Shown: piece after piece, positions 41,075 to 56,000 of the stretch
Layout: the number at the start of each line of letters is the position of its first letter
Position numbering within the stretch: the first letter of the stretch is position 1
DNA from: Paramacrobiotus metropolitanus
Lineage: Eukaryota > Tardigrada > Eutardigrada > Parachela > Macrobiotidae
Assembly (NCBI RefSeq): GCF_019649055.1
Contig: NW_026570241.1
Coordinates: forward strand, 806,001 to 870,000
Direction: 5' to 3'
Length of the DNA stretch: 64,000 bases
Translations under genes and position numbers: made by a program
The notes under the pieces: model-generated
What the model was told of the DNA's origin: nothing
The model's database searches: none
What the model saw: the letters and a program-made list of their open reading frames with translations, nothing else

Positions 41075-44000
41075 ATGGCAGGCTTGCTACCGGAACTCCT
41101 GATTCAGATATTTGCTCACTTGGATATTCATTGTTTAGCTCGTGCTCAAAGGTGAGCGGAATTTTTTTTTTGAGCTTTTATCTTGATTAAAACTTATGCT
41201 GAATTAGTTTTATATAATACATAGAAACTGAGAGCGTGGGCCGGGGCCCCCTACCTCACATTTAAAATTTGAAAATTTAAAAATACTGCGAATTTAAAAA
41301 TACATGGTTTTTCCCATAGACTTCGTATGTTAAGCTTTTTTAAATTTTCCTCCAAGTTTTCACTAACCCGTTTCTGCAAATTTATGATCTAAGCGCCAGT
41401 GGCGAATTTAAAAAGGGGTAGGGACACGGGGCACGCGCTCCCTCCGAAATTTTTCCGAAGTGGGTACTTCAAAAAAAGAAAGGCAGGAGTACGTATTGTT
41501 TAAAAATTGTGACCAATTTTGCATAAAACCGTATCAACTACTATTTTTCGTTGAATTTTTAACGATTTATGCCGTAAAACCGAGTGTTAGCTTCGGGCGA
41601 AAGCAGCTTTTTACTGCACTTTCAAACATGCGTTTTAAATTACCGCACGAAATAGGCTTACAGAAATCTTCTGTAAAACACTGTTCCTTAAAACACAATT
41701 GTGTTACTAGGTACATCTACTCGTTTAACAACAAACCAGCTTTACAAGAAATTCGTAATATTTTACTATTTTTTATGGAATTTGTAGTAATTCCTTGAAT
41801 AAAAATGTGCGTCAGCTTCGCGCGAAAGTTTGGTTTTCCGGGTATTAACGCAGTTTAATACAAAGCAAATTTTAATCTACGAATATTGTAAAACACTAAC
41901 CTGGAGATCAGCTGCACAGCCTCCACCTAATTTATTAAAAAATTACCTAGGTGCAGGATTTGCATAGGCATCCTAAGTTATTCTTAATAGCTTGTACAAG
42001 CAGGTTATAAATTTGCAGGTTTAAAAATGAATTCATAGTTTTTCAGGTGTTTTGTTAGTCTCAGTTACTCGATCGAGCTCGACAGCGGAGAAGGTGCGCG
42101 GCACGTGCAGCCAAACATATGTTATGGCATAAAATGCAATAATAACAGCATCGTAGTAATAAGTGCTATGTACATTGTACTTGTTGGCTGAACAGCCTGA
42201 ACATAATGGCTCATTATGGCTGTCTGCTTTATTAAGCTACGTTGGGATCGTCCAATATGCCTGGTTGACATCGCGCTAGTCCAGTTCGACGGAACAATTT
42301 TTACAAACTATAGCACACCAAACTTAATTAAAATCGATCTTAGAAGAAGGGTTGTTTGTTTTATGCAAATTGTTTTGACAAAAAATGGTAGAATTTGAGA
42401 ATTCCCCAGACACCAAAATTTGAATTTTCCTGTATTTTATAAACTGAAAATTGTTGTTCAGTTAATTTTTGCATAATTTCATTTGACACCATAGTTAACG
42501 AGCACTGCCCATATTTTAGTACATAGTCAGAAAATTGTCTAGCGAAGGCTAAATCGTTTGCGGTACGATAAGTGGTACGTGCACGAGAAACAAACCATAA
42601 AGCGGCGACAGTGCAGCCACATGCGTTAACATTGTGACAGGCAAGCACAGAGAGCTCACAGATACCTTTATTGTACAAATAAAGTGGAGCAAATACCGCG
42701 TGAATGCGGGAGAAAAAGACAACAAAGCCAATGTCTGGCAGAAATCAGCAAGTCAAGTTGCTGCGAGCGAGTTCTAGCGCGTAATGAAATGTAGAGAATA
42801 GAATGTGCTGGCGGCAACGGCGTCACGCTGTCCAGACACACGGAATGTGAGTGCGCAGACTGGACTCGTATCCAACGCGAGCGTATATGCGCTGAGTCAT
42901 ACAGCGAGAGAGAGGAACGAGAGAGCAAGTATGCTCAGTGAGTGCGCCCGCGGTGTATCCGCTAGGCGGAGAGTGCAGTGCAGCCACTCACGTACGTACA
43001 AGAGAGGGCGAATCAGCATGTGTGCAGTGATACGCATACGCAAAGTGGCGTATCTATCACGCAGGCTGTCGTGCCTCTAACAACATTACTTTTTAAATAT
43101 TATTTTGAATATTAATTTATTTGTTCGTTTATTAATTTGTTTTTGATTTATTTTTCTTTCCTGGTCGAATTTCGGTGACAGTGTGACAGCCCCGCCTAAA
43201 GCCCCGGACTGCTAAATAGTAAACAGCAAGTTACTTACAAATATTGTAATACTGGATGTACAAAGGACATACTTACCAAAAGTAAGTTTCGCTATTTTGC
43301 CTCTCCCAGCGCAAATGCCTTTAGCTCTTATTATCCATACAGATACAAATGCCCTTCAGTAGTCCTTCACTAACGAAAAGAAGTAAAATATAACTTTGTC
43401 TAAGAACAATCAAATGGAGAAGAACTGCCAAAATGTTTATCGACCAGCATCTAAGATACCAATGGACTCTAAGTTACTGCTAGGACAAATTTTTTTCATG
43501 AGATTTTGATTTTTTATCGTCCGGAAGTAAGGCAGCTCTTTGGTTTTTGCACCTAGTCATCGATAGTTTCTATTTTCCCAGAAAACAGTATGTGTAAGTT
43601 ATTCTGTTTGTTAATTGAGATTAGAAGAGAGAAGAATACTTAACTTGTACTTGTAGACGCTTTGATTGTTACAAAAAGTTAAGAGGATGATTGAGAAAAA
43701 TCGCAAAAACTGTCCTGGTAAAATTCATGGCAAAGTGCGAAAAAGTGGTCGAGCATAACCGCGCATAAAATGTTCTTTTCCTTGATGCAAAGAACCTTGA
43801 ATTCATACAAACGAGAAGGCTGAATAAGACAAAATTTCAAATTTGGTGTCGTGAGGAAGGAAATTTTTACTTAAACCCCTGGACGTCCCACGAAAATCAG
43901 ATACCAGAGAAATATTAAGCACACGTTATTTGCAATTAATACTTTTATTTTACTTTCAAAAACTGGAAGGGGGCGGAAGGGATACAAGAATGGAAGTCCG

Positions 44001-47000
44001 TGGAAAAGGTGAAAAAGTGTTACAAAGCCATTCTGTTTCTCCTTTCTTTCGTTTCTCATCAAACCATTTGGTTCTAATTTTCCTAGGTAGTTTACATATT
44101 TGCTTACGTAACAAAAAATATATCAGTTGTGTATTGCTTCAGATGGTAGGGAGGTAAAATAGGGACACTTACTTTTGGTACGTCCTTTGTAGTAAGCACT
44201 ACACAGATAACTGCAATAAGTACTAACAATCACTAATTTTATTAATAGGTCGTCTTTGCAGTTTACAACATGAATTATAATTTGTGCAAAATTTTTCATG
44301 ACTTCAACCAGTAATCAGCATTTTTCCTTCTTCGCAGACTAAAAAGCCACAAATCTTTGTTTCGCAACGTGTGTTTACAGTGTATTATGCGATTTTTGCT
44401 TGACTGTGGTGTGTGTACTGTGTATACAATCGATGATCTTTGCCGCAGGCCCGTAGGATAACTCTTGTGCCTCATGTGCGTGTGGGAAGACTTTTGCTCT
44501 AGAAACTTTTGCAACAGACGTACATACATTAAGACAAAAATTTAATGATCATTTAGTGGCATTAAATTATTTAGAATTTTGGTACATTGTTTTGCGGGCA
44601 AAGTTACATATCTCGTGTGTGAGGTGAGAAAATAGCTATCTGCAGCTACTTTCAGCAGTAGCGAAGCGGCTATACCAGCGCTACCAATCCAAAAGTGACA
44701 CGGGTGCAACCAGTCCTTTATTACACAAAAATTATTAGAAACTGTTGGTATTAGAAAACTGATTATACCGTTGGTATTAGAAAGTATTTATGGTACTAGT
44801 ATAGGTCTTAGCAGCCCTAATGCAAGCAAGCGAGCGACATTTAGACATTTTCGAAATTAATACACATACAGCATCAAGGATGGCCCCCATATTGCAGCTG
44901 TACGTGTACTGTGTTTGAGGTCAGATACAGTATTTGTTTTTTTGGTAGGCATACAGGAAACTGAAAGATAGCAAGCGAACATACAAGTACGCTTGAGTAT
45001 CTTATATCGGCAACGTAAAAAAAAGCAGAATGGTAATATTCATGGTGCACCGTTTTGTGTCTCTTATGCATGGGATTTGGCCCGGTGTACATAGCACCAA
45101 ATTCGTGAACATCCACGGGAGCTTTCGCAGCCACGCACTCCCAAACACTTTTTGCATTGCTTTATGGCATTTTGCAGCCAAAAGAATTGTATACGTAGGC
45201 GTGAAATCCGTTTGCGCGCGCATCATCCGGTTGGGGAATTATAAGTATAAAAAATTCCAGAAAGCTCAAATGCATTCACGTGTGTCAAAAGTCTCATTAT
45301 GGACAAATGTCCTTCAAATTTTGCAGGTAAATGGACATAACCATAAAGTTCGTTCTTACATGGATCTAGACTTGCACGATTTTTATTCGAATTTTAAAAT
45401 GAATTTTAAAATTTTTGAAATTCATTTTAAAATTTGAAAAACATGCTAGAACAGTGGATCGGTGTAAGAACAATCTTCACGGTTATGCACATTTACGTGC
45501 AAAATTTGAAGGACATCGGTCCATAATGAGACTTTGGGTACGCATGAATGCATCTAAACTTTCTGGAATTTTGTTATCCTCATAACTCCGCAGCCGGATG
45601 TTGTGCGCGCAAACGGATTTCACACCTACGTATACACTATACAATTATTCTGGCTACGAAATACCATTAAGCAATGCAAAAGTGTTTGGGAGTACGCGAC
45701 AGCGAAAGTTCCCGTGGATATGCACGACCTTAGTGCCATGCACCGGGCCAAATCCCTTGTGTCATTTGCATAACCATTATTAATTTTCAAGCCACTTTGC
45801 ACGATGCATTGGAATTAAGTTTAGCCACGCCCACTTCAACATGGCCGAGGAAGACATTTTTTTAAGTACACCCAAGGATACTCTGTTTTCCTGCAAAAAA
45901 CAAATTTTTTTGGAGCCGGGAGCCGGTGACCGGGCCTGGTTAGTACGACTGAAAGCTTGATATTTTGTGGGAAAATCTCAGTATTAAAGCACATTTTATT
46001 GCCGGTATGTTTAGTACTCGGTACGAGTACATACGAGTAGTACGAGTTCATTACCCTTTCCTAGCTTTATTCGAAATCAGTGTCTAACAGGGCTACCGAT
46101 CACTTCGGCCGTTTTCATTTCGGCCGCGTTCATTTCGGCCAAAGTTTTTCGGCCGCCATTCACTTCGGCCGTCATTCACTTCGGCCGTCATTCACTTCGG
46201 CCGTCATTCAGTTCGGCCGCTGGTCAGTTCGGTCACAGTACATTTCGCCCGACGCTCATTATATTTTGACTTACAAGAGCACGTTACTTTCGCATAAATT
46301 TATCGGTAACTTTAAACCGTTGAACCAAAAAACGATAGCAAATGGCCGCGTTCAAAACATTTTGCACGCACAATTTGTTTGAGCAGTTCTTGAAGTGTGT
46401 CTGTTACCTTCATGTCTAACTTTCGATGACCCGAAACCTACCGAGAAAGTACCGAATCCCTAACCACAAGACACATAGAAAAACATAAAAAATGAAAAGA
46501 AATCTTCACATCAAATCACCTAAGGATAACCTAAGATACCTATGAAAACAGAAGAAAATCAAAGAAAACCTAAGAAGACCTAACAAACCATAGCCAGATC
46601 TAAGAAAACCTAAGAAAGCCTAAGAAACTTAAGAAACCTAAGAAGCCTAAGAAACCTTAAAAACCTAAGAAACCTAAGAAACTAGGAAACCATAATAAAC
46701 CTAAAATTCTAAAAAACTTAGAAAACGTTGGAAACCCAACAAATCTATGATGGCCGAAATGTCCAGTTGCCAAAATGAGCGTTGGCCGAATTGAGTGTTG
46801 GCCGAAGTGAGACACGGCCGAAATGAACGTTGGCCGAAGTGAATCTGTGCGGCCGAAATGTAACGCGGCCGAAGTGATCGGACGCGGTCTAACAGTGGTA
46901 TACTTCGTTTGGTTGTATTCAGCTTTTTGTAGGCACTCATGATTGAGCCATGAACTGTACACAGAAACACAGAAATTACTTACGACGACAGGGTCCAGGG

Positions 47001-50000
47001 AAAGTCAACCGGCAACATACTGTAGTGGCGTTATCAAGTTAGACCACAGAGTTGGTTTACCGGAAAAATGCACACTGGATATACCCACGCTGCACGGGCA
47101 GATTTCACGGCTTAAATCGCATGTTACGTTTACGGATTTGCAGATAGCAAATTTTCACTTAATTCAGGCTGTTTCTCCACCATAATTTTCTTTATCATAA
47201 AAACTCGAAAATCATTATGCGCTCAACCTGCAAACATATTCCCCATCAGTCCCAAAGCTAAACAAAAAGCGTCCCCCCCGCCGCAGGGGCACCCCAAAAA
47301 CCACAACAAACCAACATGGCAAATCAGAGCTCTAGTTTGTATGCATTACTTTAAGCTTTCTGTAATAAAGTTTTGGTGACCACTCCGTACACACCCTTTC
47401 ACACCCTTTTACTCCGTGCACAACCTTTTTGCGCTACCTTTCATTCCGTGCACAACCTTTTTGAGCACTACCTTCTACTCCGTACACAACCTTTTATTTT
47501 TTTTAAATTTTTTCACAGCAAAGTTCTTTCTGGAACTACCGCTTTTTCGTTAGCAGCAGTTATTTACTGCATATTTCAAAGCATCATCGACACTGACATA
47601 CTACACGCACCGCGTGTAGTACTACCAACCTGACCGCAGTCAGCAGAGTAGGAACTCTGGAGATTGGTGTTGGTTCTGTTGCCTACTTCCGCAGACAACA
47701 GGTGCCACAAACACACTCTCACCACACACACTACCACACTACAGGAATACCACACAGTAACTTCCGCCTAGGTACACACTACTGCTTTCCCTAATCGAAG
47801 GTCACTCACAGCACTAACACCAACAGGATCACAATGATGTTACTCACTTTAATCTTATTGATGTTCACTCAACACAAGTCACACACAGACTGCCGAATGC
47901 TAGCCGACGACGAAGCGCAGCTTCTGATCGGAGGCTACCGATAAGAACACAGATCATACGTCATCGCTAGTACAACAGGGAACACTCGTACAAACGCACA
48001 GTAAAGTCATACAACATAATCCCAATTATGTCAACAGTTACAAAATCGAATTCCCGTAAGAAAATAATTCTAGGCGCCCTGGTGCCGGTTTTTCTTCGCA
48101 GGGTTTGGACAGTGCTTAAAGCTTGACATAGTGCAATCTTCGCTTTCCGAGCTTGACATAGTGCAAACGTTTTAGAGAAAAAACTCCAGATTACCATAAG
48201 TACATACATAACAGTTATCAAAGAGCTTAAAAGGACTTATTGCAGTAAACGTTTAATAAGACTCTTACTGATCGTGGATTGGTAGTGTACCGAGTGAATG
48301 GTGGTGTCGAAGGTTGTGCACGGAATGAAAGGTAGTGCCCGGAAAGGTTGTGCACGGAATGAAAGGTAGTGCAAAAGGTTGTGTACGGAGTAAAAGGGTG
48401 TGAAAGGGTGTGTACGGAGTGGTCACCTAAAGTTTTTAACTGATTTTTAATTTTTAGATATTACGAATTAGTTATAAAATGTTCATTTACTCCAGAATAT
48501 GAATGTTGCCCAAGGAACTCAGAATTTCTGCGCTGGTGAATTATCGTGAATTTTGCCCGTGCAGCGTGGGTATATCAGTGCGCAATTTTCCGGTAAATCA
48601 ACTCTGTGGTCTAACTTGATAACGCCGCTACAGTACTAAGTGCCATGTCTGACCTTGCCTCTATGCTCTTTGTATTAATAGTAATTGTCAGCACTTTTAA
48701 TTTTTTGTGGTTCATATGATAAATGAACGTTTCTCCTACGCTATACAAAACGGAGAATACTGTCGAATCTCATTAATGATCTTTACTGAACACGCTCATG
48801 CTGGATACTCAATCGCTCAAACACGACTTCAGCTTCAGCAGAACGCTGAGAAAACAGACGTCTTTAGACACAGATAACTACGTGAAGCGGTGAAGATTCA
48901 TGACAACAATTGCATAAACACTTGTTTACCGGTGAACGCAACTGTATAACAGTATACCTTACAATTTACATGCGTGACTTCACGTCACATAACACATACA
49001 AGGCTGGAGGCAGCAAAAACTATATTTATACTAAACTATTTAGCAATACCGTTCTTTGCTTTCAAAGGAAGTCTAAAAATTATAAAGGATGATTATATTA
49101 ATTTTTATCCCGCGCGCGTTCGTTTATGCCACCGCTAGATAGGTTGCGAATTTTTGGAACATTTTAGAGTCCCTCTCCTAATCGGTCCCAGTCCCAGTGT
49201 GGCACTGTCACAGATGGTCACAGTCACATAAGGTCGCAGTCACGTAGACTCAAAGTCTCACCCAAAATCTCAAAGTCACGGTCACAGACTTTAGCAATAC
49301 CCGCAACGTACGTACAAGGCTTCAGGGAAAGTCTGGAAAGAGAGCACTTCTTGATGCAATATTTCTTTCACTGACTTTGACCACAGGTGGCAGTAGTGTA
49401 TAAAGATACGCCAGCGCGGCAAAATCGCTCCTGATTGACCACAAGAAAACTTTAATAACCTTGCTACCTAGTACCTAATTTTACTCTGCTTCAGCCCCGC
49501 AGCAGATGTATTACATTACACTGTAAAATTCTTCCTTCTTCTTATTACACTGTAAAATTTCGAAAATCTCATTTGCTACCATGGTGCAAATTCTCCCATT
49601 TGCTAGCTATACATTCTCTCATTTGCTACCATGGAACAATTGATCTGCAACGGCGAATTAATGAGGCGAATTAATGCGAAGTTTCTCGTTTCACAGGGTG
49701 TGTAAATTGTGGAATGACGTCATTTTACAAAAATTGCCACGTTACTTTACCGAAATAAGCTGCCTCCCGGAGAAAGACCAGAGATTGCCTAACATCGACC
49801 CAACCGTGGGTGTACTGCACTCCACGTTACCGAGAGTGCTAAGCAGTATCACGAAAGTCCTTACGCTCCGCAACTTTAAGCCTACTCATCTTCGGATCCG
49901 TTCACTTCTTCTCTTGCTACAGTCTAAGGATGTGACTTTGCTTGTGCTACGTCTAGAAAACTGCAAGGTGGACTATGAGGAAGCTGTATTTCCATGGCTA

Positions 50001-53000
50001 TGGCACGAAAACATCAACGAGTTGGAACACCACGACGGCTTGTGCTGTTATTATAATCTCATCAACTTATCCCTTCTCTGGAGCAGTCAACGTTGTCGGC
50101 GGCTGCAAATCGTTAATTATAAGATCAAGAACGTTTTCAATTTCGAACACCTCTTCGGACTGAATGCGTACCCTAGGTTAGCCAGTAAGATTGAACTTCC
50201 GGTTGTTATCCATAATGTTATCTTGGAATGTGGGGTGGATCGAAGAAGTCTTTTCTGCAATTTGATGACGGCTATAAATGCTGAATGCGTTCCGGTCAGC
50301 GATGAAACCCGAAAAAAAGTGGCGACGACGCTCATCGATTGTCTCTTGGACCACAGCGGAACGAACCAGCCAATGCGTTTCCATGCCCGGCACAGATTGT
50401 TGATGTTTCGTGTTGTTATTAATTTGTAAGTAAAAACATTACAAGATTTTTTATTTTGCAGAGTGTTTTAAGTATTTCTTTTTCTAACAAATTTTATTTT
50501 GTTTATTTTCAAGTTTTTAATTGTTTAACGTTTTGCAAAGGTTATACGTGCTGCACTGTTTAGGTAATTGTAATGTATAGTAACGCCAAGTCAGACTCGG
50601 AAAGGTTAACGGCTACCCTAAGGCTTAAGGTTTCCATACCGCGAAGGCTCCGGATACCATTTCTCGCGCCCAAAATTCCCGACACCACCATTCACCATCA
50701 TTAGTTATTCGACGCTACTGTTTAAATATAAACTTTCTTATTTTAAGGTGACCACGAGCCGGGCGGGAAAAAAATACAGCGTCGTTTTCTTCCCGCTTTT
50801 TACTTTCTTGTGCGCTCATTTCCCTTATCGTTAGCGCATTTTTTGGTCGCACTGGTTTTGGTTTGCTTTATATAAGTAGTACTAAGTGGTACTAACGAGG
50901 GGAATACCCGACCATGATGGCATCAGATCAGCCTGCTCCTGGTATCGCTAGAATCCCTAAAAAATCAGTAATCGCATACAAAAATGAAAAATCAAAATAC
51001 CCCATACCTGATATGGAGTATTTTGATTTCGTAACTATCAAGTACAACTTTTTATTCGGCAATGGCCACCTCTTAGATTAAAAAGTCAGCGCTTGTACAC
51101 ATTAATTAAAAGGATAGAAATTTAAACGTTAAAACACAACCATGATCATCATTGTTGTACGAAATTTATCCCGCGCATTCGGTGTTCCCAATACTGCTGC
51201 CGCATTTCCTTTAACAACTGCCAGACTTCAACGCTGTTTCAAAAAGGCCGTAGAACGTGGCTGCCGGTAGCATCACGGACTTTCCTCCCAACAAATCGAA
51301 TCATCTCTGCGATGGCCATTTCGACACTTCCAAACGTCTCGACTGCAAGTGCGTAAAACAGATATCCCATTTTTTCGAGAAAAGCATAAGTCCGCGTTTA
51401 CTGCCCTCCGCTGGATGGGCTACACTCCCGACTTTTTGGAGCTTGCCCGCAGATGAGAGCTGGCTCCAGTGTTCCTACAAGTTGCGCCCCAGACGACCGC
51501 TCTTTCTTCTCGTACCGGTATTAACGTCATCCCATCGGGCCGCTTATTATTTGTAATTGACAGTCCTGGTGGTTCACTCTGGCATGGATAACCCGCAAGT
51601 TCCCAACCCCATTTTCTCTCGTTATTAAGTTCCACATGGCGTGACCATCTTCGTTTACTGCTGGAACAGGATAAGCCGTGGTGGCCAGTTATTTCAACGT
51701 GGCTAAGACAGTGGGTGCAGCGGTGTTCCTCGACCACAGTAAGGCCGAAACGCAGCGTGACACCAATTCGTACTTCTTCGTCCCTGAGGAAATTTCGCAG
51801 GTTTGGTGCCGAGAGAGCATTTAACCAAGCGCCCGAGTCACGATGCAAAGCCGCCAGCAGCACAGCTTTTTCTGTCTCTCCGGTGACCGCTAGCCTTATG
51901 GTGGACAGTGCCGTATCGATCATTGATCTATCCCACTTGGACTGAAACATTCTCGCCTCTGTAGCTGGAAGTTCACATTTCGTCCACTCCGCCCACTTCT
52001 GAATAACTGGATCCAGGAACGCTTAACTATAGCAGGCCGATAGATTTTTGAGATCAACGGAATAACAGAGTGCCAAAAAGGCAGAAAAAACTAGCGACTC
52101 AGTGGTCCGAAGCCCCAATCCGCCGTCCCGGACAAGCAACGTCATCTGTTTCCACTGAATATCATTAACACGGGCATTAACGATAGACTGAATGCAGTCC
52201 CTCATAGCTTCGTCCATAGCCACCATGAAGGCCATATGCTCATAGCATCTTGAAGTGCGAAATCCATAAAGCAGCTTTGGGATGAGGAGGCAGCTTTTCA
52301 GCAGGTAGAGGCTAAAATGTACAGGAATTACTTTCAAACGGCGGAGAAAATCCTTCAGCTGCTTGGTCTTTGTGGCGTAGTGCAGTGGCACTGACGTCAC
52401 GAGAATGTTGTGTCCGCTGTGACCTGTGTGTCCAGCATGGCAACTGCGGAAGCAGTGTGCCTGTGTTGCTATGTTGCCGATAATTAGTTGGTTTTGTGCG
52501 CCCTCAGTGGCGGGTTAATATTAAAGATATTACGCCACCTTCAAGTCGTGACAACTTGGCGTGAAGGATAGTAGTAATGGCGGTAGATATGTGAGAGTGT
52601 ACACTGCGGTTACTGCCTGAATCATGCTGACGAGGAGCGAGGGGCGAGGGAGAGGCACATCAACTCCATCCATCGGATGTAAAGCGTGGAGTACTGGGAA
52701 CGAGCGCCTGAATCGTGGATGGGATCCACGAGGGAAAGCAGGGCGGGAGGAGAAGTGCCGCACCTGTGGAGGCAGCTGGGAAAACCGCGCGTGTGTGGCG
52801 GACGAGTACCATGCTTCTGGAAGGCACGTGACCATGAAGCGTCTGCTTAAGGCTGCCCAGCCAGGGAAGAGAACTCGTTTCGGCGGCGCACCAGGAGAAA
52901 AGGGCGAAGCCTGGAGACCGATGGTTCCTTCATGGCAGAGGGTGAGCGAAGCAGAACAACCGTGAGTGAGTGAATTTGAGAAGGTGAAGACGCCAGTGAC

Positions 53001-56000
53001 GATGGCAGTGCCAAGGCAGACCGGAGTACCGGAGTGGGAAAAGCGTCATGCGAAGAGTGCTGTAAGAGGATCCAGTGTGAGTGAGTTTGACCTTCACCAG
53101 CAAGGGAGAATCAGCGACTTGTACGTACGAAGGACGCTATGGCAGGTTGATTGAATAAGTGTGTTTTAATGCGCAAAATGGAAAATAATGTTCGTTGCTA
53201 AGAAAATTCGGTGCTTGTATCTGTACGTACGTGTTTTGACTAGTATGACTATTGACTATGGATTTGTACTTCTTTGTTAACACTTCAGAAGTGAAGGGCG
53301 TGTGGCGTAGTGCAGTGGCACTGACGTCACGAGAATGTTGTGTCCGCTGTGACCTGTGTGTCCAGCATGGCAACTGCGGAAGCAGTGTGCCTGTGTTGCT
53401 ATGTTGCCGATAATTAGTTGGTTTTGTGCGCCCTCAGTGGCGGGTTAATATTAAAGATATTACGCCACCTTCAAGTCGTGACAGTCTTGTTTTGCAGGAA
53501 CGTCTCACAGGCTGCAGACGTAAGCGGTGCGCCCAGTAGTATCAGTTCTGCATCCTTACGACACGAATTTCCAGCCAAATGTCGAGCACCATTTGAACGG
53601 CATGCAGCCGATCTGCTGTAAATTGGCCAAGACCATAAGTTTCGCATTTGGTCAGATTGAGCTCTAAGCCTATATCAAAACGCGGGAAAGGATTAGACGT
53701 ATAGCTGCATTAACTTTGTGGGCCGGTCCGGCTAGCGCGACATCATCTAAGGACCCCACTGCCACATCACAATCTAAGTTTTCGAAAACCGGTAAGGTGG
53801 CGAGACCATATCCGAAAGGTCCAGCAGGATCGCCCTGTTGAGCTCCGGGCTTGGATGACACATGGAATGATCCGCAAGACAAATGTGACGAGCTGCGGTA
53901 AGACTGGCAGAAATACCGGTAATACGCGGGAATTTAGCGCGTACGGCTGAAAGAAGGACATCGCGACGTAATGTATGAACGCATTACGGAAATCTAAGTT
54001 TGCCACCACCCGTGCGTCGGTGTGCGCCGCTTCCAAATAATTACGGACAGCATACACGGCCCTTCGGCTCCTCCTTTAATCCCAAATCCCACTTGCTGAG
54101 AACTAAACATTGCTGCTGCTTCATCCGCGCACCGGCTGCTTGCACTCTTTGAGATTAATCGCCGAATGGTGTCACCCACTGGCCACTGCAATCGGTCTCG
54201 CGCCGCCATATTTCTTTTCCAAGTGGGATTAAATTGCACCAAAAAAGTATGGCCGTATACCGTCGGGCAAATCTTTGTACAGCACCATATTAAGTAGGTT
54301 GCGTTTTGCACGGCCATACGATTAACGACAAAATTAACGACGATTTTAACGTTGTTAATTTAATGTTCCGTTGATTCGAATAAGAGGTTGCGTTATACAC
54401 TAAACAATTTACTGCCCCTGAAATTAACGGGAGGAACTGCTATCCACCAGTCTCAATTCATCATTTCGTTTACCAGCGTAAAGATAACAAAATGCAGATT
54501 TTTCATGTGATGTAAATACGTTTGAGAGAACTGCGGTTTAAGTTTCCGCACAGACGTTATAAAGATTAGTCTTTTCATTCGGGAATGCGTGAATTTCTTG
54601 AAAACTGGCGAGGATGCAGTGATGCACAGTACAGGCTACAAAGTTGCTACAGAACTTGGAACATTTGGTTGCTGAATCAGCAAAGTATTCGTATAACTGT
54701 GTTTTAGTTTTTACAATAATTTTTACATTTATGACAAAGTAAATTATTTTGCTTTCTAAATGGCTGGCAAAAACATCACTGGACAGAAGTTCACCTGTCG
54801 AAACTCACAAATCAAGACTGGTACAATTTCTGAAAATTCGAGTCGAGTGGGCAACTCAGGATTGAATGCCCAGGCAGATATTCACTGGGTAGACTGTCTA
54901 GTCTATGCAGTCTTCGTGCTCAACGGTCCATATGGGCCCAGTCGTTCATTACTAAATTTCAACGTCGTTATTAACGAAACGATACCCCCTTCGTTTCGTT
55001 AATAACGACGGGTACCGCCGTTTAAACGTTCGTTAATTGTACCCCGTCGTTAATTCTATCGTCAATCGTACCCCTTCGTTGATACCGCAACCTGCTTATT
55101 AACCAGGTCGGTGAGGGCTAAACAAAGTTCGCTTGTTGTGTCGTCTTTACGGCCCAGGAGGTCCTTGAGGTGTTGAGGGCGCAGGCCAAATACTTCTCCT
55201 GCTAAACCCGAGGGAAAGCTGAACACAGCGGACATAACTTCTGCTGGCGAGACTGCTGGAGTCAGAACGGTATTGTCAGGTGGTGGAGGGGAAATGCCTT
55301 CGTCAGGGGCGGTTGGATGTTTTTCCTGAAGAGATTCCACCATGCGAGGATCTATTTCAGCAAGTTTATCTTCAGCCAGCAGCACTCTTATTGCGCCTTT
55401 GACGTTTACATCCTGCAGCATGGAGGTAATGAGAGCACGTAGACGTTCAGGGGAGGTTTCGGTGTTCTTGGGTTGTATCAAGTACAATGAGTACGTAGGT
55501 AAAGCCGGCACCCCGACGGTCTGCTGACCGACAAAACGTTTACTCGGCAACTGTTGAAAGACAATTCGACGATTGACGAATTGCTGAACGGCATTTTGCT
55601 GACGACAATCTGCTGAAATTTTGAAAGCATAAGAAAACAAGGAAAATGGCCCGGTACATAGTGTCAGAAATGGGATACATACACTAAATCTTTCGCTTTC
55701 GATCACTCCGAAATTAATAATAATGAGTCCGAATCACTTTTTTGTAACACTTTATATCATTCTAAAGCTAAATGATTTGTCTATATTGTTCTGAAAACCG
55801 TTGGCGCGCGCAACGTCCGGTTGCCGAGATATGGCCAGCTAAAATGAGCGAAAAGTTTAAATGCATTGTTGTGTACCAAAAGTCTGGTTATTATCCGATC
55901 TTTGAAATTTTGCTACAAAAGAAACATGGCCATGAAGTCGAAAGTGAACCGATATCAGATCCATAGAATTTTTTCCCGATTTGAAAACGAATTTCGAAAA

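Larger units (their letters stand above)
51420..55400 (-). pseudogene. Non-LTR-type reverse transcriptase element, fragmented
   Basis: Minus-strand pieces follow the usual order. GLRPQHLKDLL is at about 55160; VGDTIRRLISK and QVGFGIKGGAEG at about 54100-54180; LDFRNAF at about 53990; GAQQGDPAGPFG and LDDVALAGP at about 53720-53840. RRLKVIPVHFSLYLLKSCL and DGGLGLRTTESL lie at about 52090-52350, then a C-terminal Cys/His and RPDG module (CTHCLSHVEITGHHGLSC, KRPDGMTLIP) at 51540-51720, like an endonuclease-type tail. Frames change several times. A TR-GAG element (52371-53483) and a short repeat element (about 54310-55075) interrupt it. It lies in intron 2 of the F-box gene, antisense to it. The exact clade is uncertain. 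Confidence 0.75.
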
